DNA of 64,000 bases from Micromonospora globbae (lineage in GTDB: Bacteria; Actinomycetota; Actinomycetes; Mycobacteriales; Micromonosporaceae): positions 124,001 through 188,000 of the forward strand of contig NZ_RAQQ01000001.1 in assembly GCF_003610785.1 (NCBI RefSeq), read 5' to 3'. How positions within the stretch are numbered: position 1 is the first letter of the stretch; every line of letters starts with the position of its first letter. Of the stretch, positions 33,849 to 41,100 are shown piece after piece. The notes below the pieces were generated by a model that was not told where the DNA came from, made no database searches, and saw only the letters and a program-made list of their open reading frames with translations. Made by a program: the position numbers and the translations under genes.

Positions 33849-33864
33849 TGTGTAACGATACACA
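33849..33864. promoter_or_regulatory. LacI-type operator between MFS and lacI genes
   Basis: TGTGTAACGATACACA is an even-length palindrome with a central CG: 6-base arms TGTGTA/TACACA around ACGA. This is the layout typical of LacI-family operators. It immediately precedes the MFS start and lies 20 bases from the divergent regulator's GTG; a -10-like TAGGCT sits at 33873-33878 for the regulator. Confidence 0.72.
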
Positions 33865-33884
33865 TGCTCGGCTAGGCTGGCATC

Positions 33885-34937
33885 GTGGAATCACCCGTCG
33901 GCTCGAAGCGGGTGACCCTCGCGCAGGTGGCCGAACTGGCCGGCGTGTCGGTCATGACCGCCTCCTACACGTACAACCAGCCGAGCCGGGTGTCGGAGCG
34001 GTCCCGGTCCAAGGTGCTCGCCGCAGCGGCCCAGCTCGGGTACGCCGGCCCCGACCCGAGTGCCCGGTCGCTGCGCCGGGGCAGCACCCGCACGCTGGGT
34101 GTCGTGATGGGCGAGCACCTGAGCTACGCGTTCGAGGATCCGGAGGCGGTGTCCTTCCTCGCGGGGATCGCCGGTGTCTGCGCCGACCGCGGCTACGGCA
34201 TGACGATCCTGCCGATCACCGGCGCCGCCGATGACGTCCTGCGCGTCACGGGCGCCGCCGTCGACGGCTTCATCGTGTGGACCACGTCGGACGACGATCC
34301 GGTCCTGGCAGCCGTCCGGGCGACGAAGCGTCCTGCCGTTGTCCACGGTGGGCCGGCGGTCCCCGGGTTGGGCCTGGTGAGCATCGACAACCGGGCGGCG
34401 GCGTGCGCGGTCGGCGCCGTCGCCTTCGCGGGTGCCACCCGTCCGGCGGTGCTGAGTTTCCCGCTCTCCCGCGAGCGGATCAGCACGATCACCCACGGCT
34501 CGGGCATCGCCGATGTCCTCTTTCCGGTGACGCGTGAGCGTCTGGAGGGCTACCGGCAGGCGGCCGAGGAGGCCGGCATCGCGTGGCGGGACGTCGTCGT
34601 CGCGGTGTGCTCGCGCAACGACGCGGCCGACGCCGAGCGGACCGCCGCGACCCTGCTGGCGTCGGCCGAGCCGCCCGACGCGATCGTCGCGATGAGCGAC
34701 CAACAGGCGGCCGGCGTCCTCCGCGCGGCCCGGGCCGCCGGTCGCGCCGTCCCCCACGAGGTGGCGGTGACCGGGTGGGACGACTCGGCGTTGGCCGCAC
34801 AGCTCGGACTGACGACCGTCGCGCAATCCCTGCGCGAGCAGGGAGCGGCCTGTGCGCAGGCCGCACTGGGTGGGCGGACGCCGGTATCCCGGACCGCGCC
34901 CTGGTCCGTCGTCCGCCGAGGCAGCACCCGCCCGTGA
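33885..34937 (+). CDS. LacI-family transcriptional regulator of the divergent MFS gene
   Basis: A 350-residue regulator. The headpiece is VTLAQVAELAGVSVMTASYTYNQPSRVSERSRSKVLAAAAQLGY, with the hinge helix PSARSLRRG; the remainder is a periplasmic-binding-fold sensor (TLGVVMGEHLSYAF, VDGFIVWTTSDDDPV, VSIDNRAAACAVGAVAFAG, PDAIVAMSDQQAAGVL). The recognition helix reads MTASYTYN rather than the common ATVSRVLN, so the operator may differ from standard LacI sites, consistent with TGTGTAACGATACACA next door. The GTG at 33885 lies 6 bases after TAGGCT, which suggests a leaderless transcript. The inducer is presumably the MFS substrate. Confidence 0.9.
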   Translation: MESPVGSKRVTLAQVAELAGVSVMTASYTYNQPSRVSERSRSKVLAAAAQLGYAGPDPSARSLRRGSTRTLGVVMGEHLSYAFEDPEAVSFLAGIAGVCADRGYGMTILPITGAADDVLRVTGAAVDGFIVWTTSDDDPVLAAVRATKRPAVVHGGPAVPGLGLVSIDNRAAACAVGAVAFAGATRPAVLSFPLSRERISTITHGSGIADVLFPVTRERLEGYRQAAEEAGIAWRDVVVAVCSRNDAADAERTAATLLASAEPPDAIVAMSDQQAAGVLRAARAAGRAVPHEVAVTGWDDSALAAQLGLTTVAQSLREQGAACAQAALGGRTPVSRTAPWSVVRRGSTRP

Positions 34938-34956
34938 TCGGCGGCGCCACCGCGGC

Positions 34957-35394
34957 CTACGGCTCGACAGCGCCCTCCACGGCGTCGACGTCGATCCGCC
35001 AGAGGTCGTTGAAGGCGATGCTGTCGAAGAAGGCGGTGGCGTCGACGACCTTGCCGTCGCGGAAGGTCAGGAACCAGGCGTACGTGTTGGCGTACGTGGC
35101 GCCGGTGACGGTCACCCCGGCGCCGTCCCAGAGCACCACGACCGTGCCGGCGTCGGCGTCCTCGTAGATCGCCCGGACGGTCACCGGGCGGAACGGCGTG
35201 TCCGTGCCGAACCGCGCGTTGAACGGCCGCAGCACCTCGCTCACGAACTCCTCGGCCGTGTGGTACGTCCGCGCCGCCGCCGAGTTGCCGACGATCTCCC
35301 AGCGCATGTCGGGGGCGAAGATGTCCGTGATGCCGCCGGTGCCCGCGGACCAGTCCGCGAAGGCGCGGGCGACGATGTCCCGGTTGGCCGTCAT
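34957..35394 (-). CDS. SnoaL-like / NTF2-fold protein
   Basis: A 145-residue protein of the nuclear-transport-factor-2 superfamily. The cone-shaped fold is suggested by NRDIVARAFADWSAGTGGITDIFAPDMRWEIVGNSAAARTYHTAEEF, and the C-terminal strands by YANTYAWFLTFRDGKVVDATAFFDSIAFNDLW. Family members are isomerases, dehydratases, steroid-like binding proteins or of unknown role. The ATG at 35392-35394 has GGAGG 8 bases upstream; a GTG three codons earlier overlaps that signal. It is convergent with the LacI gene. No partner enzyme indicates a substrate. Confidence 0.85.
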   Translation of the reverse strand: MTANRDIVARAFADWSAGTGGITDIFAPDMRWEIVGNSAAARTYHTAEEFVSEVLRPFNARFGTDTPFRPVTVRAIYEDADAGTVVVLWDGAGVTVTGATYANTYAWFLTFRDGKVVDATAFFDSIAFNDLWRIDVDAVEGAVEP

Positions 35395-35484
35395 GGCGAC
35401 CACCTCCCTGCCCGCCGCCGCCCGGCGGGCCCGCCGGCATCATCCCACCGCCGCGCCCGCCCGGAATCCGACCGGCGGGCGGTG

Positions 35485-35922
35485 TCAGCTCCGCCGGCGG
35501 GCGCGGGACGTGGCCCGGGCGTTGGCCTTCTCGATGGCCCGGACGAGATCGTCCTTCGCCATGTCCTGCGGACGCGCGATGCCGACCTTCCGGGCCACCT
35601 CGTCGAGGTGGCCCTTGCTGGCGTTGGCGTCCACGCCCTGCGCGGTGTCCCGGGGCCGCGAACTGGACGCGGGGGTGCCCAGCTCGGCCTGCGGGTCGGA
35701 CGGGCCGGGGTGCTCCTTGGGCTCCCAGTGGTCGCCCACCTTCTCGTGGGTGTGCTTCAGCGAGGCGAAGGCCGTGCGGTGGGCCCGCTCCCCGTCGCCG
35801 TAGGTCTCCTCGGCCGACTCGAGCGTCTTCTTGTACGTCCGCACCGCCTTGTCGTCGGAGCGGGCGACGGTCGAGGGCACGTCCGGACGCATCCGTTCGG
35901 CCTGCTCGTGCTTGTCGGTCAC
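35485..35922 (-). CDS. ChaB-family protein with C-terminal Rho-N/SAP-like helix pair
   Basis: A 145-residue protein. Residues about 10-65 match ChaB: PSTVARSDDKAVRTYKKTLESAEETYGDGERAHRTAFASLKHTHEKVGDHW. A Pro/Ser-rich linker follows, then SKGHLDEVARKVGIARPQDMAKDDLVRAIEKANARATSRARRRS, which looks like a Rho-N- or SAP-type helix-extended-loop-helix with a basic tail, often nucleic-acid binding. ChaB was named as a regulator of the ChaA cation exchanger, but its function here is unknown. GTG start at 35920-35922 behind GGGGGAGGAG. It is divergent from the riboswitch-controlled transporter. Confidence 0.85.
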   Translation of the reverse strand: MTDKHEQAERMRPDVPSTVARSDDKAVRTYKKTLESAEETYGDGERAHRTAFASLKHTHEKVGDHWEPKEHPGPSDPQAELGTPASSSRPRDTAQGVDANASKGHLDEVARKVGIARPQDMAKDDLVRAIEKANARATSRARRRS

Positions 35923-35998
35923 GGCGCGCTCCTCCCCCGGCGGTGCTCGTGTCCGCCGGGTACCCGGTCCCGGCCGGACCACACCGGCGGACCGGGGC

Positions 35999-36026
35999 CG
36001 GACCGGGCGCCGCGCCGCCCGGTCCG
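35999..36026. repeat. 11-bp perfect inverted repeat in a divergent intergenic region
   Basis: CGGACCGGGCG (35999-36009) and CGCCCGGTCCG (36016-36026) with a 6-base centre. Both flanking genes read away from it, so a terminator role is unlikely. It may be an operator or structural element. The surrounding 35923-36160 has no gene and contains two near-identical GCGCCGTCGCGnCCCGAC sequences. Confidence 0.55.
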
Positions 36027-36180
36027 GCGCCCGACCCTGCGCCGTCGCGCCCCGACAAGGCCGCCCGCCGCCCGGTCCCGCGGGACCCGACCCGGCGCCG
36101 TCGCGGCCCGACCGGCCGGCGCGTGAGGGTGGTCATATCGGCTGGACGACGCCCGGCGGTGGCCTGCTAGCCTCTGCGCA

Positions 36181-36300
36181 GGTCATGAGCGCCAGCGCGT
36201 AGCCCCGGCTTGCTGGCCGGCAACCCTCCTCCGCGGTGGGGTGCCCCGGGTGAGGACCGGGCACCGGAGCGACATCCGGTGCAAGCGTGGCCTGGTTCCC
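36181..36300 (+). ncRNA. SAM-IV riboswitch
   Basis: The leader reads GGTCATGAGCGCCAGCG, then CCCCGGCTTGCTGGCCGGCA, ACCCTCC, CCGCGGTGGGGTGCCCCGGG and TGAGGACC. This is the conserved order of the actinobacterial SAM-IV aptamer. GCCAGC pairs with GCTGGC, the opening GGTC with the later GACC, and CCTCC with GGTGGGG. SAM-IV shares the SAM-I binding core with different outer helices and normally lowers sulfur-metabolism gene expression when S-adenosylmethionine is plentiful. A -10-like TAGCCT at 36168-36173 sits just upstream. Downstream are a Cys-containing leader peptide and an ABC transporter. Boundaries are approximate; the family call is from pattern recognition, not a covariance model. Confidence 0.85.
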
Positions 36301-36326
36301 AGGTCAGCAACGACCCAGGAGAGCCA

Positions 36327-36476
36327 ATGTCGTGTGAGCACACCATCCCGTCCGTCGGCCTCGGCGCGTCCGACGCGTCCGATCGCTGGCCGCTGTCGCC
36401 GCGTCTGACCCGGCGCCGACACGTCGACATGATGTGGGTGTGCAGCGCCGCCTGTCCGCGCGGCGCCCAGCGCTGA
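36327..36476 (+). CDS. putative Cys-sensing leader peptide (RRHVD...SAxC type)
   Basis: A 49-codon ORF starting with ATG 5 bases after AGGAGAG, right behind the SAM-IV aptamer. Its C-terminal half reads RRRHVDMMWVCSAACPRGAQR. The Arg-Arg-His-Val-Asp ... Ser-Ala-x-Cys pattern is that of short actinobacterial leader peptides found before sulfur and cysteine genes. Two Cys codons (36441-36443, 36453-36455) lie in a GC-rich hairpin region (36445-36451 with 36460-36466). Ribosome stalling at these codons when cysteinyl-tRNA is scarce could change the downstream fold. It may therefore act in cis and need not yield a stable peptide. Function is inference from family resemblance and position. Confidence 0.7.
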   Translation: MSCEHTIPSVGLGASDASDRWPLSPRLTRRRHVDMMWVCSAACPRGAQR

Positions 36477-36478
36477 CG

Positions 36479-36544
36479 GCGCCGCCTCCCGCCACACCGA
36501 TCCGTCCAGCGGCCCACCCGTCGGGTGCGCCGTCGGCGGCGCAC
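36479..36544 (+). promoter_or_regulatory. putative attenuator with mutually exclusive hairpins
   Basis: Directly after the leader-peptide stop, GCGCCGCC (36479-36486) can pair with GGCGGCGC (36535-36542). Alternatively GTGCGCCG (36525-36532) can form a tight TCGG-loop hairpin with CGGCGCAC (36537-36544). The two structures share bases and cannot coexist, the arrangement expected for leader-peptide attenuation before the transporter gene at 36582. Confidence 0.5.
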
Positions 36545-36581
36545 GCCCGTGCCCCGCCGTTGACCGACTCCGGAGACACCT

Positions 36582-37454
36582 GTGCGAATCCTTCCTGCCC
36601 TGACCCGGCTGGCCGCCCTCGGCGCGGCCGCGATCCTCGGCGCCGCCACCCTCACCGCCTGCGGCGACGGCTCCTCGTCCGGCGCCGCCGACAACCCGTA
36701 CCACCTGCTCCAGCCCGGCGTGCTGCGCGCCGGCACGCTCACCGACGCCCCGCCGAACGTGTACCTGAAGGACGGCGAGTTCACCGGCTTCGACAACGAC
36801 CTCCTGCGCGCGGTCGCTGGCAAGATCGGCCTGAAGGTCGAGTTCGTGGGCACCGACTTCTCCGCCCTGCTCTCGCAGGTCAACAACCGCAAGTTCGACG
36901 TGGGCAGCTCCTCGATCACCATCACCGAGGCGCGGAAGAAGACCGTCGACTTCGGCAACGGCTACGACTTCGGCTACTTCGGACTCGACGTGCCCGCCGG
37001 TTCCCCGATCCGCAGCTTCGACGAGCTGCCGGGCAAGCGTGTCGTCGTCGTGCAGGGCACCGTCCAGGACGACTACGCCACCAGCAAGGGCCTCGACCCC
37101 GTGCGGGTGCCCGACTACAACGGCGCGATCAACCAGCTCAAGGCCGGCACCGCGGACGCCTGGATCGCCCCGGCCGAGATCGGCGACAAGTCGGCCGCGG
37201 ACAGCGGCGGGAAGATCGTCGTGGCCGCGAAGCTGCTGAGCCCCGCGCCGACCGCGTACGCGGTGGCGAAGGGGAACGACGCCCTGCGCGAGGCGCTCAA
37301 CAAGGGCCTCGACGAGGTCATCGCCGACGGCACGTGGAGCCGGTTGCAGGCCCAGTACTACCCGGGCCGGCCGATCCCCGAGGACTTCAAGCCGGGCAGC
37401 GGCACGGTGGCGGTCCCCGCGGCGCCGAGCGCGTCGGCGTCGGCGGCGTCCTGA
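36582..37454 (+). CDS. polar amino-acid ABC transporter substrate-binding lipoprotein (probable cystine/methionine)
   Basis: A 290-residue lipoprotein of the family-3 (HisJ/FliY-like) solute-binding group. The signal MRILPALTRLAALGAAAILGAA ends with LTAC. The mature part has VLRAGTLTDAPPNVYLKDGEFTGFDNDLLRAVAGKIGLKVEFVGTDFSALLSQVNNRKFDVGSSSITITEARKKTVDFGNGYDFG, the canonical first lobe, and an Ala/Ser-rich tail. GTG start after CGGAGA. It heads a three-gene transporter operon controlled by a SAM-IV riboswitch and a Cys-containing leader ORF, so cystine, cysteine or methionine is the likely ligand; that is inference from regulation, not from binding-site residues. Confidence 0.88.
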   Translation: MRILPALTRLAALGAAAILGAATLTACGDGSSSGAADNPYHLLQPGVLRAGTLTDAPPNVYLKDGEFTGFDNDLLRAVAGKIGLKVEFVGTDFSALLSQVNNRKFDVGSSSITITEARKKTVDFGNGYDFGYFGLDVPAGSPIRSFDELPGKRVVVVQGTVQDDYATSKGLDPVRVPDYNGAINQLKAGTADAWIAPAEIGDKSAADSGGKIVVAAKLLSPAPTAYAVAKGNDALREALNKGLDEVIADGTWSRLQAQYYPGRPIPEDFKPGSGTVAVPAAPSASASAAS

Positions 37455-37494
37455 CGGAAGAAGCGAACGAGCGGAGCGGTAGGAGACACGGCCG

Positions 37495-38274
37495 ATGGAT
37501 CCGTTGCGCACCCTGTGGGAGACCTTCTTCGACTGGGAGTCGATGCGCGAGGCGCTGCCCGAGATGCTCACCGTCGGGTTGCCCAACACGCTGATCCTCG
37601 CGGTCTCCGCCGCCCTGCTCGGCTCGGTGCTGGGCATGCTGCTGGCCATCGCGGGCATCTCCCGCACCCGGTGGCTGCGCTGGCCGGCCCGCGTCTACAC
37701 CGACGTGTTCCGGGGGCTGCCGGCCGCCGCGACCATCCTGCTGATCGGCGTCGGCCTCGCGCCCCTCGGCATGCAGGTGTGGGGGCCGAACCCGTACCCG
37801 CTGGGCATCCTGGCGCTCTCCCTGATCGCCGCCGCCTACATCGGAGAGATCTTCCGCTCCGGCATCCAGTCGGTGGAGGCGGCCCAGTTGGAGGGCGCCC
37901 GGGCCCTGGGGTTCTCCTGGGGCGAGGCCATGCGGGTGGTCATCATCCCGCAGGGCGTACGCCGGGTCCTGCCGGCCTGGGTCAACCAGCTCATCGCGTT
38001 GATCAAGGACTCCAGCCTCGTCTACTTCCTCGGCCTGGTGGCCAGCCAGCGGGAGCTGTTCCGCATCGGGCAGGACTACGCCGCCACGACGGGCAACGAG
38101 TCGGCGCTGCTGCTGGCCGGGCTCTTCTACCTGGCGCTCACCGTGCCGTTGACCCACGTGGTCAACGCGATCGACCGGCGGCTGCGGCACGGGCGGCCCG
38201 CCGCCGGGCCGGCCGACGACATCGACGACACCGACCTGGCGCTGCCCGGCGCGGCGGGAGGGAACCAGCGATGA
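37495..38274 (+). CDS. polar amino-acid ABC transporter permease (HisM/TcyL type)
   Basis: A 259-residue inner-membrane protein with five to six helices. The N-terminal [29 protein letters not shown] and the cytoplasmic EAA loop [43 protein letters not shown] are diagnostic of polar amino-acid permeases. It would act as a homodimer with the binding protein and ATPase on either side. It begins 40 bases after the preceding stop behind GGTAGGAGAC; the gap contains GAAGCGAACGAGCGGAGCGG, an intercistronic repeat-like string. The stop overlaps the ATPase start by ATGA. Confidence 0.92.
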   Translation: MDPLRTLWETFFDWESMREALPEMLTVGLPNTLILAVSAALLGSVLGMLLAIAGISRTRWLRWPARVYTDVFRGLPAAATILLIGVGLAPLGMQVWGPNPYPLGILALSLIAAAYIGEIFRSGIQSVEAAQLEGARALGFSWGEAMRVVIIPQGVRRVLPAWVNQLIALIKDSSLVYFLGLVASQRELFRIGQDYAATTGNESALLLAGLFYLALTVPLTHVVNAIDRRLRHGRPAAGPADDIDDTDLALPGAAGGNQR

Positions 38275-39014
38275 GCATCGACACCACCACGTCGGTCAGT
38301 TTGGGCGTGCGCGACGTCCACCTGGCCTTCGGCGCCAACCGGGTGCTGCGGGGCGTGGACCTCACCGTGGCGCGCGGCGCGACGGCGTGCGTCATCGGGC
38401 CGTCCGGCTCCGGCAAGTCGACGCTGCTGCGTACGATCAACCGCCTCATCGAGCCCGACCGCGGCGACGTGCTCCTCGATGGCCGCAGCGTGCTGGCCGA
38501 CGACCCGGACGCCCTGCGGCAGCGGGTCGGCATGGTCTTCCAGCAGTTCAACCTGTTCCCGCACATGAGCGTCCTGCGCAACGTCACCCTGGCGTTGCGG
38601 CGGATCAAGAAGTTGCCCGAGGACGAGGCGGTGGCGATCGCGCGGGCCCAGCTGGAGCTGGTGGGCCTGGTTGGCAAGGCGGACGCCCGCCCGGGGCACC
38701 TGTCCGGCGGGCAGCAGCAGCGGGTGGCGATCGCCCGGGCGCTGGCGCTGCAACCGCAGGTGATGCTCTTCGACGAGGCGACCAGCGCCCTCGACCCGGA
38801 GCTGGTCAAGGGCGTGCTCGGCGTGATGGCCGACCTGGCCTCCGGCGGCATGACCATGGTGGTGGTCACCCACGAGATGGGCTTCGCGCGGCAGGTCGCC
38901 GACACGGTGGCCTTCATGGACCGCGGCGTGGTGCTGGAGGCCGGCGAGCCGGCCGCGATCTTCGAGACGCCGGAGCACCCCCGGCTGCGCCGCTTCCTGT
39001 CCCAGGTCCTCTGA
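38271..39014 (+). CDS. polar amino-acid ABC transporter ATP-binding protein
   Basis: A 247-residue ATPase with every standard motif: Walker [13 protein letters not shown]-loop [17 protein letters not shown], signature [17 protein letters not shown], Walker [17 protein letters not shown] and the H-loop [14 protein letters not shown]. This is the GlnQ/TcyN-like pattern that drives polar amino-acid permeases. It overlaps the permease stop by four bases and closes the riboswitch-controlled operon. Its ligand follows the operon's: probably a sulfur amino acid. Confidence 0.95.
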   Translation: MSIDTTTSVSLGVRDVHLAFGANRVLRGVDLTVARGATACVIGPSGSGKSTLLRTINRLIEPDRGDVLLDGRSVLADDPDALRQRVGMVFQQFNLFPHMSVLRNVTLALRRIKKLPEDEAVAIARAQLELVGLVGKADARPGHLSGGQQQRVAIARALALQPQVMLFDEATSALDPELVKGVLGVMADLASGGMTMVVVTHEMGFARQVADTVAFMDRGVVLEAGEPAAIFETPEHPRLRRFLSQVL

Positions 39015-39022
39015 GGGGCCGC

Positions 39023-39940
39023 TCAGTCGGGCAGGACGTGGGTGACGTACCGGCGCGCCAGCGTGGCCACCACCGCGTCCGGGTCGGCCGCCCACACCTC
39101 GGCGTTGAAGATCTCCACCTCGACGTCGCCGGCGTAGCCGGCCTGTTCGACGGCCCGGCGCAGCAGCGGGAAGTCGATGTGCCCGTCGCCCATCATGCCG
39201 CGCGAGAGCAGGGCGTCCGGCGGCAGCGGCGTGATCCAGTCGCAGACCTGGAAGCTCGCGACGCGGCCCCGGGCGCGCCGGATCTGGCCCAGCACGTCCG
39301 GGTCCCACCAGACGTGGAACGTGTCGACCACGACACCGACCTGCTCGGCGGGGAACCGCTCGGCGAGGTCGAGAGCCTGCCCGAGGGTGGACAGCACACC
39401 CCGGTCGGCGCAGAAGATCGGGTGCATCGGTTCCAGGGCCAGCCGTACGCCCCGGCCGGCCGCGTACGGCGCCAGCTCGGCGATGCCCTCGGCCATCCGC
39501 TCCCGCGCGCCGGCGAGGTCGCGCGATCCCTCGGGCAGGCCGCCGACCACCATGACGAGGCAGGCCGCGCCCAGCTCGGCGGCCTCGTCGACGGCGCGGC
39601 GGTTGTCGTCGAGCGCCCGCCGTCGCCGCGCCGGGTCGGCGGCCGTGAGGAACCCGCCCCGGCACAGCGAGGACACCCGCAGACCGGCGTCGGCCACGAG
39701 GCGGGCGGCGGCGGGCACCCCGATCGCCTGGACGGGTTCGCGCCAGAGCCCGATCGACGGCAGCCCGGCCCGGACACAGCCGGCGACCGCCTCGGCGACC
39801 GACCACCGGTCCGTGGTCTTCTGGTTCAGCGACAGCCGGGCCAGCCGCGGGTCGCCCGGACGCGGGGTGGGCACGGCGGCCGGCCGGCCCGACGGCACGT
39901 CCACGGCGACGTCGCCGGTCACCGCCGCGCCGCCGGTCAC
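39023..39940 (-). CDS. sugar phosphate isomerase/epimerase (TIM-barrel)
   Basis: A 305-residue xylose-isomerase-like TIM barrel. RLSLNQKTTDRWSVAEAVAGCVRAGLPSIGLWREPV opens the barrel. VRLALEPMHPIFCADRG, VGVVVDTFHVWWDP, SFQVCDWITP, MMGDGHIDFPLL and VEVEIFNAEVW carry the acidic and His metal ligands at the strand ends. It begins with GTG at 39938-39940, overlapping the DUF993 stop. It is the last gene of a LacI-controlled operon after Gfo/Idh/MocA and DUF993. It probably isomerises or epimerises a keto-sugar or keto-inositol made by the oxidoreductase. Confidence 0.88.
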   Translation of the reverse strand: MTGGAAVTGDVAVDVPSGRPAAVPTPRPGDPRLARLSLNQKTTDRWSVAEAVAGCVRAGLPSIGLWREPVQAIGVPAAARLVADAGLRVSSLCRGGFLTAADPARRRRALDDNRRAVDEAAELGAACLVMVVGGLPEGSRDLAGARERMAEGIAELAPYAAGRGVRLALEPMHPIFCADRGVLSTLGQALDLAERFPAEQVGVVVDTFHVWWDPDVLGQIRRARGRVASFQVCDWITPLPPDALLSRGMMGDGHIDFPLLRRAVEQAGYAGDVEVEIFNAEVWAADPDAVVATLARRYVTHVLPD

Positions 39941-41100
39941 CGGGACACCCCCGCGACGTCGAGGAACGCGCGCAGCCGCGCCGCGGCGAGGTCGGGATCG
40001 GGCAGCAGCCGCGCGTCGTCGGCGAGCCGGGCCAGCTCGGCGAGGTGCACCACCGACCGGCCGCTCTGCAGGCCGCCCACCATGGTGAAGCCGGGCTGGT
40101 GGCCGCAGAGCCACGCGAGGAACGCGATGCCGGTCTTGTAGTACCAGGTCGGCGCGGTGAAGATGTGCCGGGCCAGCGGCACGGTCGGCGCGAGGACGGC
40201 GTCGTACCGCGCCGGGTCGCCCGCGTCGAGGGCCTGGAGCGCGGCCGAGGCGGCCGGCGCGATGGCCGCGAACACCCCGAGCAGGGCGTCGCTGTGGTGC
40301 ACACCGTCGCCGCGGATCAGCTCCGGGTAGTGGAAGTCGTCGCCGGTGTAGAGGCGTACGCCGGACGGCAGCGCCGCCCGCAGCCCCCGCTCGTGCTCCG
40401 CGTCGAGCAGCGACACCTTCACCCCGTCGACCCGGCCTCGGTACCGGCCGATCAGGTCGAGGAGCGCCGCCGTGGCCGCCGGCACCTCGGGTGAGCCCCA
40501 GTAGCCGTGCAGCGCCGGGTCGAACATCGGCCCCAACCAGTGCAGGATCACCGGTCGGGACACCTGGTCGAGCAGCCGCCCGTACACCTTCGCGTAGTCC
40601 TCCGGGCCGCGGGCGATCCGCGCGAGCTGGCGGCTGGCCATGAGGATGACCTGCGCGCCGCTGGCCTCCACGACCTCGATCTGCTCGGCGTACGCGGCCG
40701 TCACGTCGTCGAGGGAGGCGAGGTCGGCCGGGGCGTGGTCGGTGCCCGCGCCGGCCGCGATGCGCCCGCCGACCGCGCGGGCCTCGGCCGCGCTGCGCGC
40801 GACGAGTTCCCGGGTGGTGGCCCAGTCCAGCCCCATGCCGCGCTGCGCGGTGTCCATGGCCTCGGCCACGCCCAGCCCGTACGACCACAGGTGCCGCCGG
40901 AACGCGAGGGTCGCCTCCCAGTCCACGGCGGCCGGCGCGCCGGGGGTGTTGTCGCCGAGCGGGTCGGCCACCACGTGCGCGGCGGCGAAGGCGACCCGGG
41001 AGGCGAGGGGCCGGGCCGGGCGCGGCCAGTCGGCGGGCCCGGAGAGCCGCCGCTCCTCCACCGTCCCGTCGGGACGCGGCAGGCGTACGACCGCGCTCAC
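39937..41100 (-). CDS. DUF993 / dihydrodipicolinate-synthase-like TIM-barrel protein
   Basis: A 387-residue protein of the DUF993 family, a divergent relative of class-I aldolases (DapA superfamily). Key stretches are SRVAFAAAHVVADP, WSYGLGVAEAMDTAQRGMGLDW, AGAGTDH, AQVILMASRQLARIARGPEDYAKVYGRLL, VILHWLGPMFDPALHGYWG, VDGVKVSLLDAEHE (with the presumed Schiff-base lysine) and LYTGDDFHYPELI. It likely cleaves or dehydrates a sugar-derived keto acid. GTG start at 41098-41100 overlaps the oxidoreductase stop, and its own stop overlaps the isomerase start, so the three proteins are translationally coupled. Activity is inferred from fold and context. Confidence 0.85.
   Translation of the reverse strand: MSAVVRLPRPDGTVEERRLSGPADWPRPARPLASRVAFAAAHVVADPLGDNTPGAPAAVDWEATLAFRRHLWSYGLGVAEAMDTAQRGMGLDWATTRELVARSAAEARAVGGRIAAGAGTDHAPADLASLDDVTAAYAEQIEVVEASGAQVILMASRQLARIARGPEDYAKVYGRLLDQVSRPVILHWLGPMFDPALHGYWGSPEVPAATAALLDLIGRYRGRVDGVKVSLLDAEHERGLRAALPSGVRLYTGDDFHYPELIRGDGVHHSDALLGVFAAIAPAASAALQALDAGDPARYDAVLAPTVPLARHIFTAPTWYYKTGIAFLAWLCGHQPGFTMVGGLQSGRSVVHLAELARLADDARLLPDPDLAAARLRAFLDVAGVSR

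Noticed and set aside
35999..36026. Strong hairpin taken as a terminator.
   Set aside because: Both flanking transcription units (ChaB and the riboswitch operon) start here and read away, so nothing needs terminating; listed as an inverted repeat only.
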